A stretch of 22,830 nucleotides of DNA from Reticulitermes lucifugus (GCA_026260175.1 JAKCWW010003015.1:28530-51359), one strand, 5' to 3'; positions 8,001-15,661 are shown, counted from the stretch's first letter. Notes: generated by a model not told the origin, from the letters alone. Numbers and translations are program-made.

Positions 8001-11000
8001 AAACATGCAGAAACTGAAATACACGTTCATGTCCTAAGATGATGTAGGACACTTGGCTCATTATCATAATGACATCACAGCTAACAGATTTTGACTGACA
8101 CCTATTGATCGATTGACTGCAGTGACCCTATTCACCCACTGACACAATTTACATTACTCTATCCTGGTCTATCCTAGCCTGTTTCAAGATGAATGGATGA
8201 ACTGTGGGTTCCATAAAAATATTAAATCTCTCACTCTGTTCAGGAACTGACTACAGGCAATAATTCACATGTGCCTGATGAACAACAAGTTTGAATCTTA
8301 ACTTGATTCATGCTGCTGTGATGGTGATGATGACAATACAGAACAAAGACACCATCGATCACAACTAAGAATGTTTATTATACATATGAGATATTTGCTT
8401 ACAACATGTTTCAGCCGGAATGGGCCATCATCAGGTAATACATATATAAAAAAATACTAAGAAGAATTACTGCACCATAACTGATTTGAATTTAAATGAG
8501 ATCTCATTCTTACAATTAACCATTTTATATTGAAGGGTAATTAGGGTGTACACAGATATCAGTTATATTGTAGACTTCATGGAAAGCAGATAAGAGAGTT
8601 TTTCTCTGAGCAATCTGTTCATTTGGAACCACTGTAATCGAGGTAATTACTGATGGATGAAGACTGTATTGGAGGAAGCTTTATCTATCAATAATTACCT
8701 CAATTACAACGGTTCAAAATCAACAGATTGCTACGAAAAAATTTCTCTTATGTACTTTCTACAAAGTCTACAATATAACCAATATCTATAGACACCCTAA
8801 TCACACTTCAGTATAAAATGGTTAATTGTAAAAAATGAGATCACATTTAACTTCAAACACATTATAATGCAGTAATTCTTCTCAGTAGTTTTTGATATAT
8901 ATTACCTGATCATGGCCCAGTCTGGCCGACACATGTTGTAAGCAAATTTGTCATGCATATAATAAAAATCCATATTTGTGATCAATGGTGTGTTTTTTGT
9001 GTATTATTATGAATAACTTTGGTCATTGACTCAGTGTGTCTGTCTGTCTGATGCAGGGCAGGGACCTGTTCTGCTATCTCCTGGCATCCACAGCTTCCCA
9101 TTCAAGCTTGGTTTACCACTCGGTCTGCCATCAACATTTCTGGGGAAACATGGCTGGGTGCAGTATTACTGTAAAGCAGCACTTCGAGAGCCGAATGGCC
9201 TAACACACAAGAATCAGCAAGTGTTTATTGTCATGAATCCTATTGACCTCAACTTGGAGCCTCCAATTCTTGCGGTGAGTCACACACAAGCTGACCTTGT
9301 GTTTTTGTTGTAATCAACTGCTAATCTAACAATCCCATATTTATCCATATTCAACATCAACAACTAATTCACTGTAAAGTGACAATGCATCTAGCAATTG
9401 GTAAAAACTACAGACATTCTAGAGAAAATTACTCATCATCACCACCATCTTTATTACATTCAGTAAATCCTCTAGCAGGTTAAAAGAAACCGCAGGATGT
9501 AGAAATAGTCCAATACAAATGAACAAACAGAATATACAAACACATTAACAAAAAAACAAATACAACAAGCAAGACAAATCACCAACACCACAAGTGCAAG
9601 TGAAATTACATCACGTTCACTGATTCCTTCTGCCTCCTTCTTCAAGATTTAAAGTGATACAAAAGTGGTTTGGAAGAGTGACAGAGAAGTGTTACCATAA
9701 AGACTTAAGAATTGAACAGGAAATTGTGGAGTAAAAACTCTAATGATAAACCAGTTTGTACACACATACAATATTCTCTGGGGGAAAGAAAGAAAGAAAA
9801 AAAAGTCAATGCCTAAACTCAATACAGCAGTGTAGTCCACTTCAACACTAAATATACAAATTCATTTACACTAAGATACTAAACTTACTGCAATACTGAT
9901 AACTCTAGCATACCCTCCATGGCTGCATATTGCTACTATTTGCTGTTCCTATTTGTAACTACAAACAGCCATCTTATGCTACAAACTGATAACCAGTATA
10001 CCTAACAATGGAATAATAGCCCTTTTCTGCTATCCTATGCACCAATTCGTAATTACTGCCAACTCTGATTGCTAACAAACATACGTAATGACAGAACTAG
10101 CCTTAACCTTTCATATAGGTAGATAACAGAATGTCAGAGACTAAAGCTAGCAGTCCCAAACTGTGACCAGTCAGTAAACATAACAGTGGTGTGTAGTGAT
10201 ATCAAATGACTACCACTCACATGTGACATTTCTGGTGGCCACCCGCCAAAGTAACACGTCCTCTGTTCCTTCAGTGTACTTACAAGTTGATTGCCACTGC
10301 AACACAGTGCAAAATGTAGAAGACACTACAATGACTATGCACATCTGTGGTAACCTCATATATATAGTTCCATGCATTCTTGATCTGGCTTTATATCCCA
10401 GGCCCAGAGCAGGAATCCCTGGTACCTATTGGACTGGAGGCTGGGTGGGCCTCAAAACCTGTGTGGATGCTGTCCCAGCTGGGAATTAAACTTCAAGTCC
10501 TCAGTCATCCAGCACCCTGTCTAACCACCGTACTGACCGAGATATCCTGGCTCCTGATATATATCACACAACTAGTTTAGACCTGTTTTCGTTCAGCCAT
10601 TCTATCCTGGGCCCATAACTTGGCCTGAATCTAGCCTTCCCAACCACAATTCTACATAGCCTCCTTCAGCCATTTAGAAACTCCCACAACTCTTCAGCAT
10701 GAACTAAAGGCCTTAGTTTCTATTCTATGAACCTCAGGCTTACAAGCAGTCAAGTATTTTAGCTTTAAAGGCATATGATTTAAAGCCTTCACAGGAAGTA
10801 AACGCAATGAAGTCTGGCTGTAAGCCCATCAAGGTGGAATGAATTTAAAATGTAATAGAAGCCCACTCCATATTGACATGGTTGACTGCCTAATAATACT
10901 TTCACACCTTTCAATTTATTGACAATTTTTATGTCATTAGAAGTCAGTGTATATCTTTGTTTTGTCATCTACATCAGTCACCATTTTCAGTCCTTCGGGC

Positions 11001-14000
11001 CAGCAAGAACACAAAGACAGTGTCTATAAAGAAATCCAGTTTTCCAAAAAAAAAAGTCAGTAATAAATTAGTGTTTCAGACTCACCACACTGTTTCTGAT
11101 AGTGCAGGCAAACTAAGAACAACGAAAATAAGTCTCATACAGTGAAAAGTTTAGCAAGCAGTAAACATATGAAATGCCACACTCTCACAGCAATGAACAT
11201 TAAGATTATAGTGCAGTGCATGGTTTTTGGCCAGTGGAATTTTTAAACGATAGGCTAGGAGCGAGTCACTAACACAGCGATGGCGTCGTGTTTGGTCTAG
11301 TCCTTCCCTCTGCCTCTGTAATTACAGGTTACCTTGTCACAATGAAGTTCAAAGCAAATAAACACCCACCCCTTGCCACTTCACCACCCCCAGTAGGCCC
11401 GTCCGCCAGCTCCGCTAACTCTTCCGCTGGCCAAAAACCATGCACTGCACTATACAGTCTTCCGGCATGTCACGCCGTGGTTTGGTACATAGGTACCAAC
11501 ATTTCAGAGATAGAAGCGACAGCTTCCTCCAAAATGTTTGTGGCTACGAAAGCACATGGTTCACGCTCTTCCAACCCGCAGATTGAGGCAGCAGATTCCT
11601 CTGAAATATTACTGTCTATCAAACCACATGGCATTTCATACTGGAGACTGTAATCTTCAAGCCTTGAAGACACTTCTCTTCTGTGTGCTTCCATAACTTT
11701 CAGGCAAAGGATTCTAGCATCAGTTATTGTTCTGCCTGTTTTGCTTCCATAAGATGATCACCAATGCTGTGTTTGTCATGTTTACAGCAACCATTTCGGT
11801 GTGAAATTGAGCACAAGCTAGGAGTGAGTTGTGTCAACTCAGGCCCAGTGATATGTCGTGTGGCCCTCGACCGAGGTGGTTATGTGCCTGGAGAAACAAT
11901 TGGCATCTCTGCCACTGTCCATAACAAGAGTCGAGTCACCATCAAGGGGACAAAGGCTTCTCTCACAGAGGTAACAACTATGCAGCCAGTGAGTGAGTTC
12001 AATTGTCAACAGCACAAAAAAGATACACATTGTGGTTCAATGGACTCTAGTGTGGTAGGTGGTTACCACTGTTCATCTGAAATATCAATACCCACGTACC
12101 AGATTACAGCTGGTGCCATAGCCCAGAAAACCACAATACAGTAGACCCTTGCACAATACAGAAGTTACATTCCTCGGAAACAGCACATTTGGTGAATCCA
12201 CATTGGAAAATTTAATACTGTATGGAATTAAAGGAGATACAAGAGCATGGCTAAACAACGATTCCAGAAATATACTAGTGCTATTGCTCTATGAACATGC
12301 AGTTTGATGTGACAAAGGAAGTTAAACCTGCATGATGAATAAATTGCATGATGACAGTTGAACAATATTTACACAGTTATGCTGAATAATAAAAACCAAG
12401 TTGGTTAAACAAATATACATACAAAAGTGAAGAAGTCTTTAGCTTTTGAAAAGTACAACTATTTTTCGTGTGCTACTACATCATGTTTCGCAGACAGCAA
12501 GTACCTGAATTTTCCATGCTTGACAAATAATTGTTCATACATGGGTGAGTCAGACATTATCCAGAATGTATTGTTTTTTTTTAAACAATACATTCTGGAT
12601 AATGTCTGACTCACCCATTCGAGTCTGTACAGTTACATCACTTTTCCACATAATCACTCTTATTTTCAATGCACTTAGTCCACAAGGCCAAAAATTTCTA
12701 CATGCACAACGAGCAGTATACCCAACACAACAAATTAAAAAAAAACTTGTTTGGATATTTTCTGACTCACCCACATATTTATTTTCATGTATATAATCAA
12801 ATCTGCATTGGGCAAATTTGCAGTGGGAGAGGGTTTACTGTATAAATCTTCACCACCAAGAAAAGTTCCAGTCTTATATAATGGTGTGAAAGTTTTTCTC
12901 ACAGAGGTAACTAATAATACTGAGCAGTGTGAGCCAAATTTCCATTAGGGATCAGTAGTAATGATGACACTACTAGACAATTCTTTTTTATTACATTCTT
13001 GGAATATTTATCAATGCTGTTACACTTGAAGATGTAAATACATGAGGTGTGTTCCAGTGAAACATATTTAGGGATCATTCATGGCAAGGGAGGCTGCTGA
13101 AAATAGTCCCCACAGATACTGAGGCAGGAATTCCATTTAGATATCAGCCAATAGATCCTCTTAGCAAAGAACTCTCTGGGATGCTGCTGGAACAACTGCA
13201 CCACCACAGCCTTGAAGTTACATGGCACATGGTCCAGGCAGTGAGGGGTAGTCTAACATCTTCCAGCACATGAAGCACAGCACGTCCTGGCCAGTATGGG
13301 TCACATGCAGACAGGCACCATCCTGCAATATGATGATACCCCTCATGAGCATGCTAGGCTGCTTTCTCTTGATGGTGGTTTGAAAGTCTTGGAGGGTTCT
13401 ACAGAAATGCTGTGTGTTTGTAGTAATGTCAGGGTCCTTGAGAGCCAAAAGGCTGTAGATTCATATGAAGACATCAAAGCTGTAGTGGCACAGGGGTTCC
13501 AGCAGGAGCTTAGACAGTATGTTGCAGTGGGGATCCATCTCTGACTGTGTTTCTTTTCAACAACCCTCACAATATCAAGCAAGATGAGAAAATGATTTTA
13601 TCATTGGTCAGTAGGATAGGGTTTGGTCAAGGATTTCACAATAGGATTTTGGTGGGAGGACTGAGGAAAACCACAAAACTCTGTTAGATTAGGCAGTTCT
13701 CTGCGTGATGTTTAAACCAACTATTTCCCAAATACAGTTCAAGATAGCAAAAATTCTGTTCTGCTAACTTGTTTAATGGTGCAGTAACATGAATCACAAG
13801 GTACAAGATTTCGTGGCAGTGTGAATTAAGATTGTAGTCTTCTGGGCTGTAGGATCATGCAGTGTGGTAGACGGTTACCAACATTTTGGAGGAATCTGCT
13901 GCCTCCACTGTCAAGGCCTTACAAACCACGGCATCCACACAGACCCTAATGCTATTACAAGCTGTGTTTCTGTGACAGAAATAAAACAGCATACAGGTAA

Positions 14001-15465
14001 AATGTAAATGTCACACAGCACTGCTTACATTTTTCTTCAGCATTACAAAACAATAGACTACACATCACAAGTCCATTTGTTTCAGACGATACAGTATATG
14101 GCACATAACAAGGTCCTACAAACTGAGACAAGGGAGCTAGCATCACTGAGTCGTGGCAAGATACGACCAGGAGACAGTGATGAATGGAAAAATGAGCAAT
14201 TGTATGTTCCACCCCTTCCACCTACAAACCTGCGGGGCTGCCACCTGATCAAGATTCAGTATGATGTCTATGTGAGTGCAGGAAACCTAACACATTTTTG
14301 ACTAACATCACTTTTGAGATCTGGTCAGCCACTCTTTCTAAGCAGAGACATTCTGATACTTATTCCTAGGTTGTGCCAATATTTCATCTTTTCATAAACA
14401 GAGAACAGCTTTATGCTCTTCTGTGGTCTTCCTTTGACAAAGGCAAGCATTTTATTTACTAGTATGCATCAAAGATGTAAAAGTAAGACAATAGGGACCT
14501 CCTGTCATTTACAAGTAGTAGCTGCAAGGGAAGGCAAGGTGCCATGTAAGTAAGTTTTGAGAAAGTTGGAGTTTTATTGATGCAGTGAAGCTTGAGTGAT
14601 TCAATCTTAAGATTATTTAACAATGTTGTTCCAGCTGCACAGGTTATATAGCATGGAATGAACCAATAAAGCATGAAAAAGATGCAGTCATGATAAAATT
14701 GAAGGTCCTATGACAGTATTTCCTGCAGGAACAGGAAAACCACAACATCTCTTATGGCCAGGGTAGACAGTTATAGTAAAATAAAGTGAAGTAACATAAG
14801 ATTGTTCCTGTGCATGTCAGGAAGGCATATAGCAGAGTGGATGTAGAGCTCCACTCATTCGTAACATTGGCATTAGAGAGAGGTAAGTGGTAGTCAGTTA
14901 CAGACCAAAATTAAAACCAACCTGAACTATTTACAAGTTTGTATAAGGTGAAAAGAATTAAAGATTACCTTGACACTGCCTTGTTGACACAAACAAAATC
15001 ATGTCAGTGTTATGGATATGGCACCATGTAGCAGAAGGTACCAAATTTCAGAGAAACATGCTGCCTCCACCTTCACAGTACTCTTGAAGTTTACCTTCTC
15101 AAGAGACACTACATCACAGCAGACTATATTTTGGCATATGATAGGACAGATATAATTTAAGTAAAATATGTATGTATTAAGACAAGAGCATTTCCTGTAA
15201 TTGATAAAGTATCCCAACAGCACTGAAGCTGATCCAACTGTTGTAACCTTGAGATATGAGATTTGTAATGGACTCAATATTGCTGTTACAGTTCATCATT
15301 GATCCAAAGAGCTTTGAGAAAGAGATAAAACTACAGCTGCCAATCATGCTTGCTACTTACCCCCTGCGTTCACCAGATGGTACCCTGCGTCGCAAGCAGG
15401 GCACACACTACCCATCAACACTGCCCATCTTTCGGCCCTGGCTAGATGAGAAGACTGTAGAGTGA
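4980..15465 (+). CDS. Alpha-arrestin (arrestin-domain-containing protein), five exons, 5' end missing
   Basis: Joined exons are 4980-5096, 9057-9274, 11788-11970, 14086-14271 and 15292-15465. They give 291 codons plus stop, and every junction is GT-AG with matching phase: 1/2 split at the first, phase 0 at the other three. Residues 1-111 form the rest of an arrestin_N domain (HSFPF at 50-54, then STFLGKHGWVQYY and PIDLN at 100-104). Residues about 112-260 form arrestin_C (SGP at 129-131, GGYVPGE at 141-147, YVPPLPPT in the fourth exon). Alpha-arrestins are cytosolic adaptors that link membrane cargo to ubiquitin ligases and endosomal sorting. Vertebrate ARRDC members recruit NEDD4-type ligases through C-terminal PPxY motifs. 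None is present here, and the protein ends about 30 residues after arrestin_C. The N-terminal roughly 45 residues are not in the window, and no start codon is visible. Introns are full of transposon debris. Family assignment is secure; the orthologue is not. Confidence 0.92.
5166..5773 (-). mobile_element. Penelope-like unit bounded by inverted repeats, with hammerhead motif
   Basis: A 29-bp segment at 5166-5194 (tcacagtatacagtca...) recurs inverted at 5745-5773 with one mismatch. Just inside the left copy, on the minus strand, lies a hammerhead motif (5225-5252). This layout (inverted repeat about 30-60 bp, hammerhead just inside one end, about 600 bp in total) is the same as at 18728-19359. 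The interior (5300-5700) is AT-rich, and one minus-strand frame of about 55 codons (5690-5530) has no recognised domain. Confidence 0.5.
5225..5252 (-). ncRNA. Hammerhead ribozyme motif, partly decayed
   Basis: On the minus strand it reads CTGATGA, then a stem (GGCTT..AAGCT), then GAAAC, then TTGTT. The core residues CUGAUGA and GAAA are intact and helix II can form. Helix I keeps only two pairs (GC/GC) and the cleavage triplet would be GUU, so activity is doubtful. Confidence 0.55.
6080..6340 (-). repeat. SINE-A, tRNA-derived, near full length
   Basis: On the minus strand a tRNA-like head (gggtagtgtagtgactaggctgg, then cgcgGTTTAATTCCtgg as B box; 6334-6270) leads into a body with ccatggcattcaggccccc and cttccatccagggagtacc. 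It ends with the segment shared with 1160-1268 and 14820-14905. This is the best copy in the window and ties the separate fragments into one family. Confidence 0.7.
6345..6765. other. No recognisable gene in intron
   Basis: A minus-strand open frame (6628-6347) has no known motif. A short palindromic spot (gcctgccataggc) is at 6678-6690. Nothing else stands out. Confidence 0.3.
6768..6900. repeat. Repeat R, two copies head-to-head (inverted)
   Basis: The plus-strand copy (6768-6840) contains ttacagtcatctgggacgtaac and gggtaggtaccaac. The minus-strand copy (6900-6843) contains attacagccttctgggatg, tgacatgtagcttggtagac. Both match the repeat R consensus seen at 11191, 13800, 15003 and 19715. 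The two face each other across a few bases and could form an imperfect hairpin. Confidence 0.55.
6905..7360. other. No recognisable gene in intron
   Basis: AT-rich intronic sequence. I see no domain-bearing frame or repeat. Confidence 0.3.
7366..7635 (-). pseudogene. Unidentified open frame, possible BESS-like fragment
   Basis: The minus-strand frame is open for about 88 codons from 7635 to a stop at 7366-7368, without a convincing start. It includes DGEVKRELIATLISKQATDT, FALFGKDLSTARMEKTQISK and a Glu-rich FEESSEETEHKE. The segment D.FALFGK.L...RM.KTQIS.AKLFE has the spacing of a BESS protein-interaction motif, often found in MADF-BESS proteins and in accessory proteins of Harbinger-type transposons. 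I cannot confirm the family. It lies antisense within the alpha-arrestin intron and could also be chance. Confidence 0.25.
7640..8325. other. No recognisable gene in intron
   Basis: AT-rich intronic sequence with no domain-bearing frame. A short palindrome (cattatcataatg) sits at about 8061. Confidence 0.3.
8400..8438 (-). ncRNA. Hammerhead ribozyme motif (left arm)
   Basis: On the minus strand TTAC precedes CTGATGA, followed by helix II (GGCC..GGCT), GAAAC, AT, GTT and GTAA. Helix I can pair UUAC with GUAA (4 bp), helix III is minimal (AC-AU-GU), and the core is intact. The cleavage site would be after GUU. Very short helix III is a feature described for hammerheads of Penelope-like elements. 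Confidence 0.7.
8901..8940 (+). ncRNA. Hammerhead ribozyme motif (right arm), core mutated
   Basis: This is the plus-strand copy of the same element: TTAC, CTGATCA, helix II with perfect GGCC/GGCC, then GACAC, ATGTT, GTAA. Helix I (4 bp) is kept, but two invariant core residues are changed (CUGAUGA to CUGAUCA and GAAA to GACA), so it should be inactive. Confidence 0.65.
9057..9274 (+). CDS. Alpha-arrestin exon B (arrestin_N core)
   Basis: The acceptor is CAG at 9054-9056, preceded by a (tgtc)n-like pyrimidine run, and the donor is GTGAGT at 9275. It encodes 72 codons plus the split Gly, including the family hallmark HSFPFKLGLP..LPSTFLGKHGWVQYYCKAAL and the PIDLN strand that links the two arrestin sheets (kept here as short motifs). 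A second AG at 9060-9061 could serve as an alternative acceptor but would break the phase with exon A. The exon starts about 46 bp after the outer end of a large hammerhead-bearing inverted repeat (8328-9011). Confidence 0.95.
9275..10395. other. Intron sequence, no recognisable gene
   Basis: AT-rich with A-rich runs (9530-9600) and a (aaag)n-like stretch at 9784-9804. I see no domain-bearing frame and no clear repeat ends. Confidence 0.35.
10395..10550 (-). repeat. SINE-A family, head and first body part
   Basis: On the minus strand it reads cggtcagtacggtggttagacagggtgctgg (A box) then gaagTTTAATTCCcagctggg (B-box position), followed by cacccagcctccagtccaat. It matches the head and body of the 6080-6340 copy (shared: ggatgactg, TTTAATTCC, cccagcc). 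The tail portion is missing. Confidence 0.6.
10551..11190. other. Intron sequence, no recognisable gene
   Basis: A plus-strand frame at 10957-11145 is lysine- and serine-rich but has no known motif. I see no repeat ends. Confidence 0.3.
11191..11560 (+). repeat. Repeat R copy split by a MITE
   Basis: The left part (..gaacattaagatta, to 11208) and the right part (from 11453: tacagtcttccggcatgtcacgccg..ggtaccaacatttcag) join to give the same order as the uninterrupted copy at 19738 (atattaag..tacagtcttctaggatgtgg). The 244 bp between them is a foreign insertion. Confidence 0.65.
11209..11452. mobile_element. 244-bp MITE with about 31-bp terminal inverted repeats and TA target duplication
   Basis: The left end TAGTGCAGTGCATGGTTTTT...ggccagtggaa (11209-11239) is matched inverted at the right end (11422-11452) with a single difference. 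The flanks are TA on both sides (11207-11208, 11453-11454). Because it interrupts a repeat whose empty form is visible elsewhere in the window, both ends and the target duplication are well defined. The interior is GC-richer than its surroundings. It encodes no transposase. TA duplication is typical of the Tc1/mariner/pogo superfamily. Confidence 0.8.
11788..11970 (+). CDS. Alpha-arrestin exon C (start of arrestin_C)
   Basis: The acceptor is TTTACAG ending at 11787. The exon has 61 codons in phase 0 on both sides. It encodes CEIEHKLGVSCVNSGPV and LDRGGYVPGETIGI, the classic start of arrestin_C (SGP and the GGYVPGE turn), then VHNKSRV and ...ASLTE. The chosen donor is GTAACA at 11971, which joins LTE to TIQYM of the next exon and gives the family-like string LTETIQY. 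A stronger-looking GTGAGT lies 18 bp downstream at 11989, in frame and without a stop (see findings). Confidence 0.93.
12541..12618. repeat. Perfect 36-bp-arm palindrome with 6-base loop
   Basis: Bases 12541-12576 are the exact reverse complement of 12583-12618, separated by tttttt. No mismatch exists in either arm. In an old, mutated neighbourhood, this perfection implies recent origin or ongoing correction between the arms. Confidence 0.95.
12542..12773. mobile_element. Nested palindromic element with GGGTGAGTCAGA ends
   Basis: Three copies of one terminal sequence occur: at 12542 (tgggtgagtcagacattatc), inverted directly after it (12584-12617), and again inverted at 12753-12773 (ggatattttctgactcaccca). 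The outer copies could be the ends of a 232-bp element; acat precedes GGGTGAG on the left and follows CTCACCC on the right, a possible 4-bp target duplication. The inner inverted copy turns the left end into a perfect hairpin. The superfamily is not known to me. Confidence 0.5.
13035..13448 (-). pseudogene. Mariner-type transposase relic, internally deleted
   Basis: The minus-strand frame from 13448 reads TTNTQHFCRTLQDFQTTIKR, MLMRGIIILQDGACLHVTHT (the '..gviLLHDnArpHta..' block, with its second catalytic Asp kept in LQDGA). It stops at 13218. A second frame (about 13230-13079) gives FKAVVVQLFQQHPREFFAKR and WNSCLSICGDYF, the classic mariner C-terminus (..eFFa.gi..L..rWdkCl...GDYf), ending in TGA at 13081-13079. 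The part between 'D.AP.D' and 'v..wl' is deleted. Downstream, gaggtgtgttccagtgaaac (13044-13063) looks like a mariner terminal repeat. The catalytic N-terminal half is not recognisable. Confidence 0.75.
13450..13795. other. Intron sequence, unresolved
   Basis: Upstream side of the mariner relic. Frames here (13582-13343, minus) do not resemble the expected catalytic region of the transposase. The segment gaggaaaaccacaaaactct (13667) resembles one at 17197 (gaggaaaaccacaaaggacc), probably SINE tail material. Confidence 0.35.
13798..13925 (+). repeat. Repeat R copy
   Basis: It contains gaattaagattgtagtcttctggg..gt..gatcatgcagtgtggtagacggttaccaacattttggagg..tgctgcctcca, the longest match to the consensus in this window. 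Confidence 0.65.
14086..14271 (+). CDS. Alpha-arrestin exon D (arrestin_C middle)
   Basis: The acceptor is TTTCAG ending at 14085 and the donor is GTGAGT at 14272. The exon has 62 codons in phase 0. It reads TIQYMAHNK...ELASLSRGKIRPG, then EQLYVPPLPPTNLRGC, then HLIKIQYDVY. The run of small and proline residues before a conserved Cys, followed by an I.Y.. strand, corresponds to the ARRDC segment '..kiPpv.PSi..C.ii.v.Y.l.V'. No frame damage is present. Confidence 0.95.
14272..14815. other. Intron sequence, no recognisable gene
   Basis: AT-rich. The minus-strand frame 14674-14459 has no known motif. Confidence 0.3.
14818..14905 (-). repeat. SINE-A family tail
   Basis: It has agcagagtggatgtagagctccactcattcgtaacattggcattagagagaggtaagtggtagtcag, a diverged match to 1160-1268. 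Confidence 0.5.
15003..15080 (+). repeat. Repeat R copy, partial
   Basis: It contains atggcaccatgtagcagaaggtaccaaatttcagag...tgctgcctccaccttcac, the 3' half of repeat R. Confidence 0.5.
15292..15465 (+). CDS. Alpha-arrestin terminal exon E
   Basis: The acceptor is GCTGTTACAG ending at 15291. There are 57 codons and a TGA stop at 15463-15465. It encodes FIIDPKSFEKEIKLQLPIMLATYPLR, the last arrestin_C strands (.lel.lPi.igt.P), then a basic, short tail SPDGTLRRKQGTHYPSTLPI..PWLDEKTVE. There is no PPxY, PSAP or di-leucine cluster of the usual kind. The nearest canonical AATAAA downstream on this strand that I see is at 16641, which is far away, so the poly(A) site is unresolved. Confidence 0.92.
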   Translation, partial: FIIDPKSFEKEIKLQLPIMLATYPLRSPDGTLRRKQGTHYPSTLPIFRPWLDEKTVE

Positions 15466-15655
15466 CCAAGTGCCTGCGTGGCAAAAGATACACAATATTA
15501 TTAACATTGTCAGTACTCTGAAGTGTAATTTCGGTTTTCACGGTCTAGCCATATTGTGTGATGAACTTGTTCTAACACCTTGACGTACACTGCAGTCTCC
15601 AACTTCAGGGTCAATAAGTCCTAAGGAGGATGCAGTTCAGTACAGTACTAATAAC
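15466..15655 (+). other. Putative 3' untranslated region of the alpha-arrestin gene
   Basis: Sequence directly after the stop codon. I see no poly(A) signal in it. How far the transcript runs into the repeats beyond 15660 cannot be told. Confidence 0.4.
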
Positions 15656-15661
15656 AACAGT

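Larger units (their letters stand above)
8328..9011. mobile_element. Large fold-back of two Penelope-type terminal repeats, each with a hammerhead
   Basis: The left arm (about 8328-8657) and right arm (8684 to about 9011) are imperfect reverse complements along their whole length of about 330 bp, with a 26-bp spacer. Matching landmarks are ggtaattactgatgga vs tctatcaataattacc at the centre; ccattttatattgaag vs cttcagtataaaatgg; ttgcttacaacatgt vs acatgttgtaagcaa; and ccatcgatcac vs gtgatcaatgg near the outside. Each arm holds a hammerhead motif. Penelope-like retroelements are known for terminal repeats in direct or inverted order that carry hammerheads; no reverse transcriptase lies between these arms. 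The outer right end is about 46 bp from exon 9057. Confidence 0.7.
12139..12840. mobile_element. Pogo/Tigger-type MITE (702 bp) in alpha-arrestin intron
   Basis: The left end is CAGTAGACCCTTGCACAATA and the right end, read inverted, is CAGTAAACCCTCTCCCACTG. Both are flanked by TA (12137-12138, 12841-12842). The CAGTARACC terminus is typical of the pogo/Tigger group. No transposase frame remains. A second element (12542-12773) sits inside, so the original MITE was about 470 bp. Confidence 0.7.

Noticed and set aside
11288..11694. Overlapping open frames of 121 (+) and 74 (-) codons
   Set aside because: They run across the MITE end at 11452 and into repeat R, so they combine unrelated elements.
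11971..12144. Continuation of the exon C frame to 12144
   Set aside because: It reads past the splice donor into intron and MITE sequence; joining at 11970 gives the family-like protein instead.
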